This document shows, one piece after another, positions 23,886 through 32,863 of a DNA stretch of 64,000 nucleotides (positions are counted from its first letter, which is position 1; each line of letters begins with the position of its first letter). Position numbers and translations under genes: made by a program. The notes beneath the pieces are model-generated. The model saw nothing but the letters and a program-made list of their open reading frames with translations, made no database searches and was not told the DNA's origin. This stretch comes from Marinobacter profundi (lineage in GTDB: Bacteria > Pseudomonadota > Gammaproteobacteria > Pseudomonadales > Oleiphilaceae). Where the stretch lies: positions 62,001 to 126,000 of the forward strand of contig NZ_KZ319371.1 in NCBI RefSeq assembly GCF_002744715.1, written 5' to 3'.

Positions 23886-25682
23886 ATGACCCAGCACACG
23901 ATCAGCAAAACCACCAGCAGCTTCGCGGCCCTTGGCCGGCTGCTGCGCTATGCCCGAGGCTACCGCCGCCAGATCATCGCGGCCGCCACCTGCTCGGTCA
24001 TCAACAAGCTGTTCGATATTGCCCCCGAAATCCTCATCGGTATCGCCATCGATGTGGTAGTCAACCAGGAAGAGAGCTTCGTCGCCTCGCTGGGCTTCGA
24101 ATCCGCCCGGGAACAGATCCTGATCCTTGCCGTACTCACCTTTTTTATCTGGGCCGGCGAATCCCTGTTCGAGTACCTCTACCAGATCCTCTGGCGCAAC
24201 CTCGCCCAGCGGCTGCAATCGGACTTGCGCCAGGACGCCTATGAGCATGCCCAGAAGCTCGACATGAGCTTTTTCGAGGCCCGCAGCTCCGGCCAGCTGG
24301 TGGCCACCATGAACGACGACGTCAACCAGCTGGAGCGCTTTCTTGATGGCGGCGCCAACGCGATGATTCAGGTTCTGGTCACCGTGGTTGCCGTAGGCGC
24401 GGTGTTCTTTGTGCTGTCGCCGGTGATCGCCCTGCTGGCGTTCACCCCGATTCCGCTGATCATCTGGGGCGCGTTTTACTTCCAGCGCAAGGCCGGCCCT
24501 CTCTATGCCGACGTACGGGAAAAGGTCGGCGACCTGTCCAGCCGGTTGTCGAACAACCTTGGCGGCATTGCCACCATCAAGAGTTTCACCGCCGAGCAAC
24601 GGGAAGCCGAACGCCTGAAAGCGAGCAGCGAGGCCTACGTCGAGGCCAACCGCAAGGCGATCCGCATCAGCTCCGCCTTCATTCCGGTGATCCGTATGGC
24701 GATCCTGGCCGGCTTCCTGGCGACCTTTATCGTCGGCGGCATGCAGGCCCTGTCCGGCGCTCTCAACGTGGGTGCCTATGGTGTACTGGTGTTCCTGACC
24801 CAGCGCCTGCTCTGGCCGCTGACCGGCCTGGCAGAAGTCATTGACCTGTTCGAGCGGGCCATGGCCAGTACCCGGCGCATCCTCGACCTGCTTGCCGAGC
24901 CGGTGCAGGTCCGGGATGACCCGGGCAATCACCTGCCAGGACCGGTACGTGGTGAGGTAACCTTCGACGGGGTCAGCTTTCGTTATCCGGCCAGCGGTGC
25001 CGGCATTGATGGCATCTCCCTCGCCGTGCCGGCGGGCAATACCCTGGCCCTGGTAGGAGCAACCGGGTCCGGTAAATCCACCCTGATCAAACTGCTGCTG
25101 CGGTTCTACGACCCAGACGCGGGCCGCATCCTGATCGACGGCCAGCCCATCCACGAAGTGAGCCTGAGATCCCTGCGCGAAGCCATTGGCCTGGTGAGCC
25201 AGGATGTCTACCTGTTCGACGGCACGATCCGGGAGAACCTCGCTTACGGCCGGCCTGCCGCCAGTGACCAGCAGATCATCGACGCGGCACGCACGGCAGA
25301 GGCCTGGTCCTTTATCGAAGCCCTGCCACAAGGACTGGACACCCAGGTTGGCGAACGCGGGGTGCGCCTGTCCGGCGGCCAGCGTCAGCGCCTGTCACTG
25401 GCCCGCGCCCTGCTCAAGGACCCACCCATTCTGGTACTGGATGAAGCCACCAGCGCCGTGGACAACGAGACCGAGGCCGCCATCCAGCGCTCGCTGCGAC
25501 GCATCGGCCACAACCGCACGGTCATCATGATCGCCCACCGGCTGTCCACGATTGTCGATGCGGACACCATTGCCGTCATTGAAAATGGCAAGGTCGTCCA
25601 GCAAGGCAGCCACGAGCAGTTACTGGAACGGGATGGCCCCTACGCCGCCCAGTGGCGGGTACAGACCGGACAAGCCTGGTGA
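23886..25682 (+). CDS. ABC-type exporter, fused permease and ATPase
   Basis: The 598-residue half-transporter has six membrane segments in residues 1-320 and an ATPase domain with Walker A GATGSGKST (about 391-399), signature LSGGQRQR, Walker B ILVLDEATSA and the H-loop IAHRLST. It should act as a homodimer. The family exports drugs, lipids or siderophores, and relatives such as IrtAB/YbtPQ import iron-siderophores. A Fur-box-like site upstream and the fhuCDBF genes 100 nt downstream point to siderophore handling, either export or import-linked. No siderophore synthesis genes are visible. Confidence 0.88.
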   Translation: MTQHTISKTTSSFAALGRLLRYARGYRRQIIAAATCSVINKLFDIAPEILIGIAIDVVVNQEESFVASLGFESAREQILILAVLTFFIWAGESLFEYLYQILWRNLAQRLQSDLRQDAYEHAQKLDMSFFEARSSGQLVATMNDDVNQLERFLDGGANAMIQVLVTVVAVGAVFFVLSPVIALLAFTPIPLIIWGAFYFQRKAGPLYADVREKVGDLSSRLSNNLGGIATIKSFTAEQREAERLKASSEAYVEANRKAIRISSAFIPVIRMAILAGFLATFIVGGMQALSGALNVGAYGVLVFLTQRLLWPLTGLAEVIDLFERAMASTRRILDLLAEPVQVRDDPGNHLPGPVRGEVTFDGVSFRYPASGAGIDGISLAVPAGNTLALVGATGSGKSTLIKLLLRFYDPDAGRILIDGQPIHEVSLRSLREAIGLVSQDVYLFDGTIRENLAYGRPAASDQQIIDAARTAEAWSFIEALPQGLDTQVGERGVRLSGGQRQRLSLARALLKDPPILVLDEATSAVDNETEAAIQRSLRRIGHNRTVIMIAHRLSTIVDADTIAVIENGKVVQQGSHEQLLERDGPYAAQWRVQTGQAW

Positions 25683-25700
25683 TACCACCAAAACATCATT

Positions 25701-25719
25701 GATACTGATTCGCATTTAG
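25701..25719 (+). promoter_or_regulatory. Fur-box-like site before fhuC
   Basis: GATACTGATTCGCATTTAG shares the TGATTCGCATT core with the site upstream of the TonB receptor gene in this window and lies 66 nt before the fhuC start. Confidence 0.65.
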
Positions 25720-25784
25720 ATTATTCTGCGGACTTTCCAAGCCCACCCCAGCCCCGTTGCCTCCGGGGACCGCCGGGAGTCCGC

Positions 25785-26558
25785 ATGCCAGCATTTCTTG
25801 AAGTGGCCGATCTTGCCGTTACGATCGGCAGCAATCGCATCCTCGAAGACCTCAGCCTTGGCTTTACCGAAGGCGAAGTGACCGCCCTGCTCGGCCACAA
25901 TGGCTCCGGCAAGTCCACCCTGCTCCGGGTATTGGCGCGCCAGATAACGCCGTCGGCCGGCACCGTCACCTTGCAGGGCCTACCGGTAAGCCGCACCGGC
26001 AGCCGGGAGTTTGCTCGCCAGGTGGCTTTCCTGCCCCAGCACCCGCCCGCGACCGATGGCCTGACCGTGAGGGAGCTGGTTTCCCTTGGCCGCTATCCCT
26101 GGCGGGGGCCGCTGGGTCGCTATACCCCTGAAGACGACGCGCTGATCAGTCAGGCCATTGCCGATACCGGGCTGACACCGTTTACCTACCGCTCGGTGGA
26201 TACCCTGTCCGGCGGCGAGCGCCAAAGGGCGTGGATTGCCATGCTGCTGGCCCAGCAGACTCGTTGCCTGCTGCTGGACGAGCCCATTTCCGCACTGGAT
26301 GTAAAACACCAGGTGGAAACCCTGCGACTCGTTCACCGGCTGGCTTCCGAACGGGACCTGACCGTCATTGTGGTGCTCCATGATGTGGACCTGGCCGCAC
26401 GCTTCTGCGACCGCCTGGTGGCACTCCGGGCCGGCGAAATCATCGCCGATGGCCGGCCGGCCGACATAATGAACAGCGGGGTTCTGGAGGCTATCTATGA
26501 CGTCGCCATGGGGGTCATGGAGCGGTCTCCGGGCCAGTGGGTGTCCTATGTCCACTAG
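25785..26558 (+). CDS. fhuC: Ferric-siderophore ABC importer ATPase (FhuC/FepC-like)
   Basis: The 257-residue protein has Walker A GHNGSGKST, signature LSGGERQR, Walker B CLLLDEPISALD and the H-loop VLHDVD, in the order typical of iron-chelate import ATPases, including FLPQHPP and LGRYPWRG. GGGAG precedes the ATG, and a Fur-box-like site lies upstream. The fhuD-like start is inside its 3' end. It powers uptake through the FhuB-like double permease. Confidence 0.92.
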   Translation: MPAFLEVADLAVTIGSNRILEDLSLGFTEGEVTALLGHNGSGKSTLLRVLARQITPSAGTVTLQGLPVSRTGSREFARQVAFLPQHPPATDGLTVRELVSLGRYPWRGPLGRYTPEDDALISQAIADTGLTPFTYRSVDTLSGGERQRAWIAMLLAQQTRCLLLDEPISALDVKHQVETLRLVHRLASERDLTVIVVLHDVDLAARFCDRLVALRAGEIIADGRPADIMNSGVLEAIYDVAMGVMERSPGQWVSYVH

Positions 26559-27519
26559 GCGGCAGACGACACCCGGCAGCGGCCGGATAACGCTGGGGCT
26601 GCTGGCAGTGACGATGCTGGCGGCAGGGGTAACCATGGCGACAGCGGCGCCGGTCCACGCCGGGAGCTGGGTCCACGAAAACGGTTCGGTGAGCCTGGCG
26701 ACGACCCCGAAGCGGGTGGTTGCCCTGAACTGGGCCGCCACCGAGGCCCTGCTCTTGCTGGGTGTTACCCCGATCGGCATTGCCGACCGGGACGGCTACA
26801 GCCACTGGGTGCACGAACCCGCGCTGCCGGAAGGGGTTCACAACGTGGGATCGCGCACCGCACCGAGCCTGGAGGCGATTGCCGAACTGAAACCCGACCT
26901 GATTGTCACCAGCAGTGAAATGTCACCGGCGGGAAACCTGCTCAACCGGATAGCCCCGACCTACGTCATCAGTGTCTACAAGGAAGGTCACGACCCTTAC
27001 CGCCAGGCGCGCCACATGTTGCGCACCCTCGGCGACATGCTGGGCCAGACGGCACGGGCCGAAGCGGTGATTGCGGACGTGGAGCAAACCCTGGCCACCC
27101 AGCGCAGCCGCCTCGAACGCGCCGGGCACAGTGGCGACGACATTGCCCTGGTCAGCTTTCTGGATCCTCGCCATGTCCGGATAAATACCCCGAACGGCAT
27201 GCTGGATACAGCAATTGAAGCGCTGGGCCTGAACAATGTGTGGCCTTATGACGGCAACTTCTGGGGTTTTTCGGTAATTGGCCTGGACGCCCTCGCGCCT
27301 TACCGGGACGCCCGGCTTGTGGTGATTTCACCCACCCTGCCGGGGCTGGCTGACAGCCTGGCGAACAGCCCGTTCTGGAGCCACCTGCCGCCGGTACGGA
27401 ACCGGCAGGTTTATCAGGTCGACCCGGTGTGGACATTTGGCGGTCTCTACCCGGTCAAGCGCCTCGCGCTTCTGCTCACCGACGCCCTGCTTGCCGGAGG
27501 CAGCAACCATGTTCGCTAG
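26548..27519 (+). CDS. fhuD: Periplasmic ferric-siderophore binding protein (FhuD-like)
   Basis: The 323-residue protein has an N-terminal export signal (hydrophobic stretch TLGLLAVTMLAAGV ending ATAAPVHA, a signal-peptidase site) and the class III binding-protein pattern: PKRVVALNWAATEALLLLGV, VGSRTAPSLEAIAELKPDLIV and a long bridging helix. The start overlaps the fhuC stop by 11 nt and is translationally coupled. It passes iron-loaded hydroxamate-type siderophore to FhuB; ligand type is inferred from family and the FhuF partner. Confidence 0.9.
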   Translation: MSTRRQTTPGSGRITLGLLAVTMLAAGVTMATAAPVHAGSWVHENGSVSLATTPKRVVALNWAATEALLLLGVTPIGIADRDGYSHWVHEPALPEGVHNVGSRTAPSLEAIAELKPDLIVTSSEMSPAGNLLNRIAPTYVISVYKEGHDPYRQARHMLRTLGDMLGQTARAEAVIADVEQTLATQRSRLERAGHSGDDIALVSFLDPRHVRINTPNGMLDTAIEALGLNNVWPYDGNFWGFSVIGLDALAPYRDARLVVISPTLPGLADSLANSPFWSHLPPVRNRQVYQVDPVWTFGGLYPVKRLALLLTDALLAGGSNHVR

Positions 27520-29617
27520 CACCTCTCACAGCACCTCTGACAGCAACTCTGACAGCACCTCTGACAGCGCCTCTGCCCCGACCTCTGCCCAGCGCTCGAC
27601 CCGCCACCCCACAGGCCAGCCCCCGGGGCTGCCCCGCCGCTTACCGCTGGCGACGTTGCTGCTGTGGCTGCTGGCCCTGGCGACCAGTGCGCTGCCCATG
27701 CTGCCGCAGGCCAACCTGACCACCCTCGTAACGGCGTTCTGGAGCTACGACAGCAGCCACTATGCGTCGGTGATGGCCCACTTCAGCTGGGCGCCACGGA
27801 TTGCCGTCGCCATCCTGATCGGCTGTGGTCTCGGCCTTGCCGGTGCCGTCACCCAGCAGGTGCTGGGTAACCCGATCGCCTCCCCCACCACCCTGGGTGT
27901 GGAGGCCGGCGGCCAGTTTGGCGTCACACTCGCCACCCTCTACGCGCCGGCAATGCTGGCATTCAGCCCGGACCTTGCAGCCATCGCCGGTGGCCTGCTG
28001 GCTATTGGTCTGGTCATTGCGCTGACCTGGCGATTGGGCTTCTCCCCGGTCACCGTGATTCTCGCCGGCCTGGTCATCACCTTCTTCATGGGCGCCCTGA
28101 ACATGGGCTTCCTGCTGCTGCAGGGCGAGTGGCTGGGCAATCTGTTTATCTGGGGGGCCGGATCACTGGTACAGAACAACTGGTCCCAGTTCCTGGAGTT
28201 ATGGCCACGGGTGCTGGTGCTGGGTATTGCCCTGGTGTTGCTGATGCGACCGCTCGAGTTACTGCAGCTGGGTTCCGAGTCTGCCCACGGGCTGGGAGCC
28301 CGGGTAGATGCCCTGCGGTTGCTGGCCCTGTTTCTCGTGGTGTTGATGAGCGCAACCGTGGTCAGCCGGGTCGGCGTCGTTGCCTTCGTTGGCCTGGCAG
28401 CACCGGTACTGGCACGTCTGCTGGGCGCACGCACGTTGCGCAGCCGGCTGGCCTGGAGCACCCTGCTCGGCGGCGGCCTGTTGTTGCTTGCCGATACCCT
28501 TGCGCAGTGGGCGACCACCTGGGGCAATGGCTCGCTGGTACCTACGGGAACCACCACAGCGCTGATCGGCGGGCCGATCATTCTGCTGGCGTTGCGCGGC
28601 GTCAACAACACCCATCACATGCCCGGAGAGCCCTCCGGACCGGCCTCCTTCGTGCCCCGTCGCCGGCCGACAGGCGTTGCCGCCGGCATACTGCTGCTGG
28701 TCCTTTTAACCACCATCATCGCCGCCATGGGCTGGTCACCGGGCATCGAAGGCTGGCGCTGGACACCCCCGGCAGACTGGGCGGACGCCTGGAACTGGCG
28801 CGGACCGCGGCTGCTGGCGGCCATAACGGCCGGAGTGGCACTGGGCCTGGCCGGTACCATCATTCAGCGGATGACCGGCAATGTCATGGCGAGCCCGGAA
28901 GTTCTCGGCATTAGCGGCGGCTCGGCACTGGTGATGGTAGCCATGGTGCTGCTGGGCGCCCAGGTCGGCCGGGCCGGCCAGCTGGCGGCCGGCACCCTGG
29001 GTGCCGCTGCTGCACTGATGCTGCTGATGCTGCTGGCCCGTCGCCACCGCTTTGCCGGCAACCAGCTGTTGCTGGGCGGAGTTGCACTGTATGTATTTAT
29101 GGATGCCGGATTGCGACTGGTCATGGCCTCGGGCGGAACCGTGGCCGCGCAGTTGCTGAACTGGATGTACGGCTCCACCTGGCTGGTATCGGAGTCCGAG
29201 GCGCTGGCCCTGGCGGCGGTGATGACGGTACTGATTGCCGTCACCACCCTCGCGGTGCGCGCCCTGACGCTGCTGCCCCTGGGTGAGACTCCGGCATCGT
29301 CACTGGGACTCAATGTGCAACGGGCACGAATCCTGTTGCTGGTGCTGGCCGCCGTGCTGACCGCTGCAGCTACCGTTGTTATCGGTCCCCTCAGTTTTGT
29401 CGGTCTGATGGCGCCTCATCTGGCCCGGGTAATGGGCCAGCAAACGGTCGGCCGGCAACTGGTCACCGCGGCACTGGCCGGCGCAGCCCTGCTCGCCCTT
29501 GCTGATTACCTGGCCCGGGTCGTGCTATACCCCAACCAGTTGCCCGCGGGCCTGCTGGCGGCGCTGGTCGGCGGGCTGTACTTCCTCTGGGGACTGAGCC
29601 GCCATGGCCGTCGCTGA
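27509..29617 (+). CDS. fhuB: Ferric-siderophore ABC importer double permease (FhuB-like)
   Basis: The 702-residue protein holds two BtuC/FecCD permease halves (about 45-365 and 385-700), each with about ten membrane segments and the block GxGLALAGxxxQxxxxNxxASPxxLG (QQVLGNPIASPTTLGVEAGG and QRMTGNVMASPEVLGISGG). This fused form is the FhuB type. The first 30 residues are an unusual Ser/Thr/Asp tail coded by five 12-nt repeats. GGAGG lies before the ATG, which overlaps fhuD by 11 nt. Confidence 0.92.
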   Translation: MFASTSHSTSDSNSDSTSDSASAPTSAQRSTRHPTGQPPGLPRRLPLATLLLWLLALATSALPMLPQANLTTLVTAFWSYDSSHYASVMAHFSWAPRIAVAILIGCGLGLAGAVTQQVLGNPIASPTTLGVEAGGQFGVTLATLYAPAMLAFSPDLAAIAGGLLAIGLVIALTWRLGFSPVTVILAGLVITFFMGALNMGFLLLQGEWLGNLFIWGAGSLVQNNWSQFLELWPRVLVLGIALVLLMRPLELLQLGSESAHGLGARVDALRLLALFLVVLMSATVVSRVGVVAFVGLAAPVLARLLGARTLRSRLAWSTLLGGGLLLLADTLAQWATTWGNGSLVPTGTTTALIGGPIILLALRGVNNTHHMPGEPSGPASFVPRRRPTGVAAGILLLVLLTTIIAAMGWSPGIEGWRWTPPADWADAWNWRGPRLLAAITAGVALGLAGTIIQRMTGNVMASPEVLGISGGSALVMVAMVLLGAQVGRAGQLAAGTLGAAAALMLLMLLARRHRFAGNQLLLGGVALYVFMDAGLRLVMASGGTVAAQLLNWMYGSTWLVSESEALALAAVMTVLIAVTTLAVRALTLLPLGETPASSLGLNVQRARILLLVLAAVLTAAATVVIGPLSFVGLMAPHLARVMGQQTVGRQLVTAALAGAALLALADYLARVVLYPNQLPAGLLAALVGGLYFLWGLSRHGRR
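27518..27577 (+). repeat. Five tandem 12-nt repeats at the fhuB 5' end
   Basis: Units of AGCACCTCTGAC (with 1-3 changes) run in frame from codon 4 of fhuB and encode Ser-Thr-Ser-Asp-like tetrapeptides. The first unit overlaps the fhuD stop codon. Unit loss or gain keeps the frame. Confidence 0.85.
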
Positions 29618-30428
29618 AAGGCAGCCAGCCGTGCAGACCGAGGGGCGTGGCTGGCCGCAACGCTGGTCTGCGCTGCGGGAACTGGCGGGTGCCGCCAGCG
29701 ACGAGATCCGCCGGAGCTACCGGCTGCACGGCGTTCACCGGACTCCGGACACCCTGACACTCCAGCACTGCCTGACGACGCCCGATCACCTGGTGGCACA
29801 AGTGTCCGGCGAAGCGGGCGGGAACCCCAACCCCAGGGAACTGAGGGCACGACTCTCAGTACTGCAGCAGGCACTTGCCCTGGATGTCATTGCCCCCCTC
29901 TCACTGCGGCTGATGCTGGATGGCAAAGCGCCGGCGCTGACGGCCGCCGATATTTTCCTGCTGCCCGCCGGTGGCGATCATCGCTGGCATTGGCGGGAAA
30001 CCGCGACGGAGCTCGACGCAGACAGCTTTCTCACCACCATGGCCGACCACGCCAACCGCTGGTATCCGGTGTTCCGCCAGGCGTTTGGCGTCAGCCCCGG
30101 TGCCTACTGGAGCAGTGTGGGCCTCGGGCTGGGCATGCCCTTTTCGGCGTTGTACGACAAGGCGCCGCCAGCGGCACTCTGTGCCCTGGCAAGCGAGTGG
30201 CTGGAGGCTTTCGATTGTGATGCGGCAAGGTTTATTGACTGGATTCCCGCCAGATTCGACGGCAGGACATTCGGAATTCCCCAGCGCCGCGGCTGCTGTC
30301 TGAAGTACCAGCTTCCGCAGGGGGGCTATTGCGGGACCTGCGGGGTCTACCGCAAGGAACGCCTGGGCGCAATCACGCCGGCACGCCGGGCACCAGCCAC
30401 ACCAGGGCAGTGGTCGCCAGCAGAATGA
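29604..30428 (+). CDS. fhuF: Ferric-siderophore reductase FhuF
   Basis: The 274-residue protein ends with the FhuF [2Fe-2S] motif C-C-x10-C-x2-C (C231, C232, C243, C246). FhuF reduces ferric hydroxamate siderophores in the cytoplasm to release iron. It overlaps the 3' end of fhuB by 14 nt and completes the fhuCDBF operon. About 25 low-complexity residues follow the cluster motif, and their coding region is overlapped on the other strand by a possible small gene. Confidence 0.9.
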   Translation: MAVAERQPAVQTEGRGWPQRWSALRELAGAASDEIRRSYRLHGVHRTPDTLTLQHCLTTPDHLVAQVSGEAGGNPNPRELRARLSVLQQALALDVIAPLSLRLMLDGKAPALTAADIFLLPAGGDHRWHWRETATELDADSFLTTMADHANRWYPVFRQAFGVSPGAYWSSVGLGLGMPFSALYDKAPPAALCALASEWLEAFDCDAARFIDWIPARFDGRTFGIPQRRGCCLKYQLPQGGYCGTCGVYRKERLGAITPARRAPATPGQWSPAE

Positions 30429-30486
30429 ACAGGCCGGCGCCGGCCGCCAGCTTGATACCTTCAATGATTTCATGCTCCGGTGTCAC
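30373..30486 (-). CDS. Possible small single-pass membrane protein (37 aa)
   Basis: A GTG-started frame encodes 37 residues: a polar start MTPEHEIIEGIK, one hydrophobic helix (LAAGAGLFILLATTALVWLV) and a short PGVPA tail. GGGAG lies 8 nt before the GTG. It begins 84 nt after the TonB receptor stop on the same strand and runs antisense into the last 56 nt of fhuF. The amphipathic start, clean membrane helix and ribosome site favour a real gene, but coding is unproven and the family is not one I recognise. Confidence 0.45.
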   Translation of the reverse strand: MTPEHEIIEGIKLAAGAGLFILLATTALVWLVPGVPA

Positions 30487-30569
30487 GGTTCCTGCTCCCT
30501 GTTGCTGCACGGTTGTTGAAGGATGATCAGTGGGGAGCCGCAAGCCGGCTCCCCGATACCTGGCGCGGC

Positions 30570-32747
30570 TCAGTACACCCAGCTTACGGTCAGGTTGGCG
30601 CTGGCCGGCTCACCGTAGAAGCCCTGTGCCGAAGCACCGAACTTCTTCAGGCTCTCGATGTACTTCTCGTCGGTCACATTGTTTACGTTGAGCGTTGCAT
30701 TCCAGTTGCGGGCGAAATCGTAACTGGCCATCAGGTCCAGCACCGCATAGCTGTCCTGCTCGGTCACGATGCTCTGGCCGGCATTCGCTCCGGTAGTCGC
30801 CACGCCCTGCACCTGGCTGATCGCCGACTGCCAGCGCAGCTGGCTGCCCAGCTCCAGACCGTTAACGCCCGGCACCTTCCAGATTCCCCGCAGCTGGGCG
30901 AGATGCTCGGGAATGAAAGACTTGGCGGAATGGCCATCGGCATCCTCGATGTTGATCCATGTGTAGCCGGCAAACAGCTGGACTGAATCACTCACTTCGC
31001 CAGCCAGCTCCAGCTCCACCCCTTCACTGGTGATGCCTTCCACGCCACGATAATAGGTATCCACGCCGTTTTCGAAGGTGCCGGCGGCTTCCGCCAGGTT
31101 GTCCTGCCGGGTGCGGAACAGCGCCACCGTGGACCTGAGGCGATCATCCAGGTATTCACCTTTCAGGCCGAGTTCGTAGTTGGCACCCTCGATGGGATCG
31201 AGACGGTCACGGTTGATGTCCACTTCGGTTTGCGGGGTGAAAATCTCGCTGTAACTGGCATAGACGGAATGGTTGTCATTGAGGTCGTAGACCAGTCCGG
31301 CGTACGGTGTCTCCTCAGCGTCGTAGCTGGTTGCCTTGCTCGCTCCATAACTGGTGCCTGTGCTATCCAGCCAGGCCAGGCGAATGCCGGTGATGGCGGT
31401 CAGGCGGTCAGTCAGCGTCCAGCGTGCGGCCGCGTAGGTGCTGGTTTCCCGGTCGGTCCAGTCCGAGCCGGCGGTACCGTTATCGAATACCGGACGCGGG
31501 TAATCGCCGGTCCACTCATCCAGCGGCGGTAGCGGATCACCGATCCCCTGCCCGTAGCGGGACTCGTCCACGGTTTCCGAACGGGCCCGGGAGGCTCCCA
31601 CCACCAGCTCGTGGATGCGGCCGGCCAGACGGAACGGGCCACTGGCGGACAGGTCAGCCACGTACTGTTCGGTATTCAGGTCATACTGGCTGGGGTAGGC
31701 CATCAGACCTTCACCGGTTTGCGGATCCGGGGTGCCAAACTGGTAGAACAGTTCCGAATTGCTGTCATTTTCCAGGCGCAGTACCGAACCCTTCACCTGC
31801 CAGCCACCGCCGAGGCGCTGGGTCAGTTCCACAAAGCTGTTGTGTTGCACGTTATCCCAGTAGGACCAATCCGCCGAGGTACTGGTCGAGCGGCTGTAAC
31901 CGGTCGCGGTGCCATCGGTATGAAACAGGGGCAAGGCCCCCCACAGCGGGCTGTCGGTATCGGACGTCTGGGTGGCATGACCCAGGGCAAGCAGGGTGCT
32001 GGCCGTCAGGTCAGCCTCGAGTACGCCGTAGAACATCTGTTTTTGCTGGCTGTAGCGGTCCAGCCAGGAATCCCGCTCCTGGTAACCTGCCACCACCCGT
32101 CCGCGCACCTTGCCCGAGTCGGTCAGCGAACCGGACAGGTCGCCAACCACCCGGCGGTTATCCCAGGAACCGCCGGTGACCGCAACCGCCGCCCGGGTCT
32201 CTGCGGTGGGGCGCTTGCGAATAAAATTGATGGTCGCGGACGGATTCCCGGTGCCGGTCATCAGGCCGTTGGCACCCCGCAGGACTTCGATCCGGTCATA
32301 GAAGGCGGTGTCGAGGTCACCCTGTACATTGTCGTAGACCGCAGGCAGACCCACGCCGTCGTACTGAAAGTTGTTGATATCAAAGCCGCGGGAGGTGTAG
32401 TAGGTACGGTCGGTTTCCACCGATTCCACAGTGACACCGGTTGTCCCTTCCAGCACGTCGTTGACGTCCACTTCGCCAAAGTCGTCCATCTGCTTGCGGG
32501 TAATCACCGAAACCGACTGGGGGGTTTCCCGGTGGCCCAGGTTCAGTTTCAGGGCTGTGCTGGTGGTGCCGGCGCTGTAACTGCCGGTAGATTCCGATGC
32601 CGGCTCGTCACGCTCGGCCGAGACCTGGATGGCATCCAGCAATGTGGGTTCGGCTTGCTGGGCCAGCACTGCAGCCGGCAGGGAAGCAAGGGCGATTGCA
32701 GACACCAGGGCACTGCGGCGAAACCGGGCTCGCGGGGTTGGGGACAT
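30570..32747 (-). CDS. TonB-dependent siderophore receptor (FhuE/FpvA-like)
   Basis: The 725-residue outer-membrane protein has a signal peptide (SALVSAIALASLPAAVLAQQ), a TonB-box-like LLDAIQVSA, a plug (RETPQSVSVITRKQMDDF, DRIEVLRGANGLMTGTGNPSATINFIRKRP) and a 22-strand barrel ending in SWVY with a terminal aromatic residue. No N-terminal signalling domain is present, so it is not a FecA-type sensor. I chose ATG 32747 (GGAG upstream), where the signal peptide fits. In-frame ATGs at 32762 and 32777 also exist, and the latter overlaps the stop of an upstream reading frame. A Fur-box-like site lies further upstream. Confidence 0.92.
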   Translation of the reverse strand: MSPTPRARFRRSALVSAIALASLPAAVLAQQAEPTLLDAIQVSAERDEPASESTGSYSAGTTSTALKLNLGHRETPQSVSVITRKQMDDFGEVDVNDVLEGTTGVTVESVETDRTYYTSRGFDINNFQYDGVGLPAVYDNVQGDLDTAFYDRIEVLRGANGLMTGTGNPSATINFIRKRPTAETRAAVAVTGGSWDNRRVVGDLSGSLTDSGKVRGRVVAGYQERDSWLDRYSQQKQMFYGVLEADLTASTLLALGHATQTSDTDSPLWGALPLFHTDGTATGYSRSTSTSADWSYWDNVQHNSFVELTQRLGGGWQVKGSVLRLENDSNSELFYQFGTPDPQTGEGLMAYPSQYDLNTEQYVADLSASGPFRLAGRIHELVVGASRARSETVDESRYGQGIGDPLPPLDEWTGDYPRPVFDNGTAGSDWTDRETSTYAAARWTLTDRLTAITGIRLAWLDSTGTSYGASKATSYDAEETPYAGLVYDLNDNHSVYASYSEIFTPQTEVDINRDRLDPIEGANYELGLKGEYLDDRLRSTVALFRTRQDNLAEAAGTFENGVDTYYRGVEGITSEGVELELAGEVSDSVQLFAGYTWINIEDADGHSAKSFIPEHLAQLRGIWKVPGVNGLELGSQLRWQSAISQVQGVATTGANAGQSIVTEQDSYAVLDLMASYDFARNWNATLNVNNVTDEKYIESLKKFGASAQGFYGEPASANLTVSWVY

Positions 32748-32773
32748 CTTACACTCCGTCATACAGGGGTTAG

Positions 32774-32848
32774 TCATACCTGGGTCAGGAACAAATGGTC
32801 AGGTACAAACGGGTCAGGTAAAACTGGGTTAGCTAGAGATAGCTCCAT
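32774..32848 (-). CDS. Possible leader peptide (uORF, 24 aa) ahead of the TonB receptor gene
   Basis: Between the Fur-box-like site and the receptor gene an ATG frame of 25 codons (start MELSLANPVLPD) has GGGGA about 5 nt upstream. Its TGA overlaps, as ATGA, an ATG that is in frame with the receptor. Its middle is built of about 15-nt repeats giving VLPD/FVPD-like units. The arrangement is that of a translationally coupled leader frame, as known for uof-fur. Translation is not shown. Confidence 0.45.
   Translation of the reverse strand: MELSLANPVLPDPFVPDHLFLTQV
32781..32825 (-). repeat. Three imperfect 15-nt tandem repeats in the receptor mRNA leader
   Basis: The core GGTCAGG-(T/A)-A-(C/A)-AAA recurs at 32783, 32797 and 32812 (spacing 14 and 15), with decayed relatives on both sides. 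They lie between the Fur-box-like site and the receptor start. Confidence 0.75.
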
Positions 32849-32863
32849 CGAATCCCCGATATC

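Noticed and set aside
23781..25331. 516-codon minus-strand frame opposite the ABC exporter
   Set aside because: The plus-strand frame has complete Walker A, signature and Walker B motifs; the antisense product is low-complexity His/Gln/Gly-rich.
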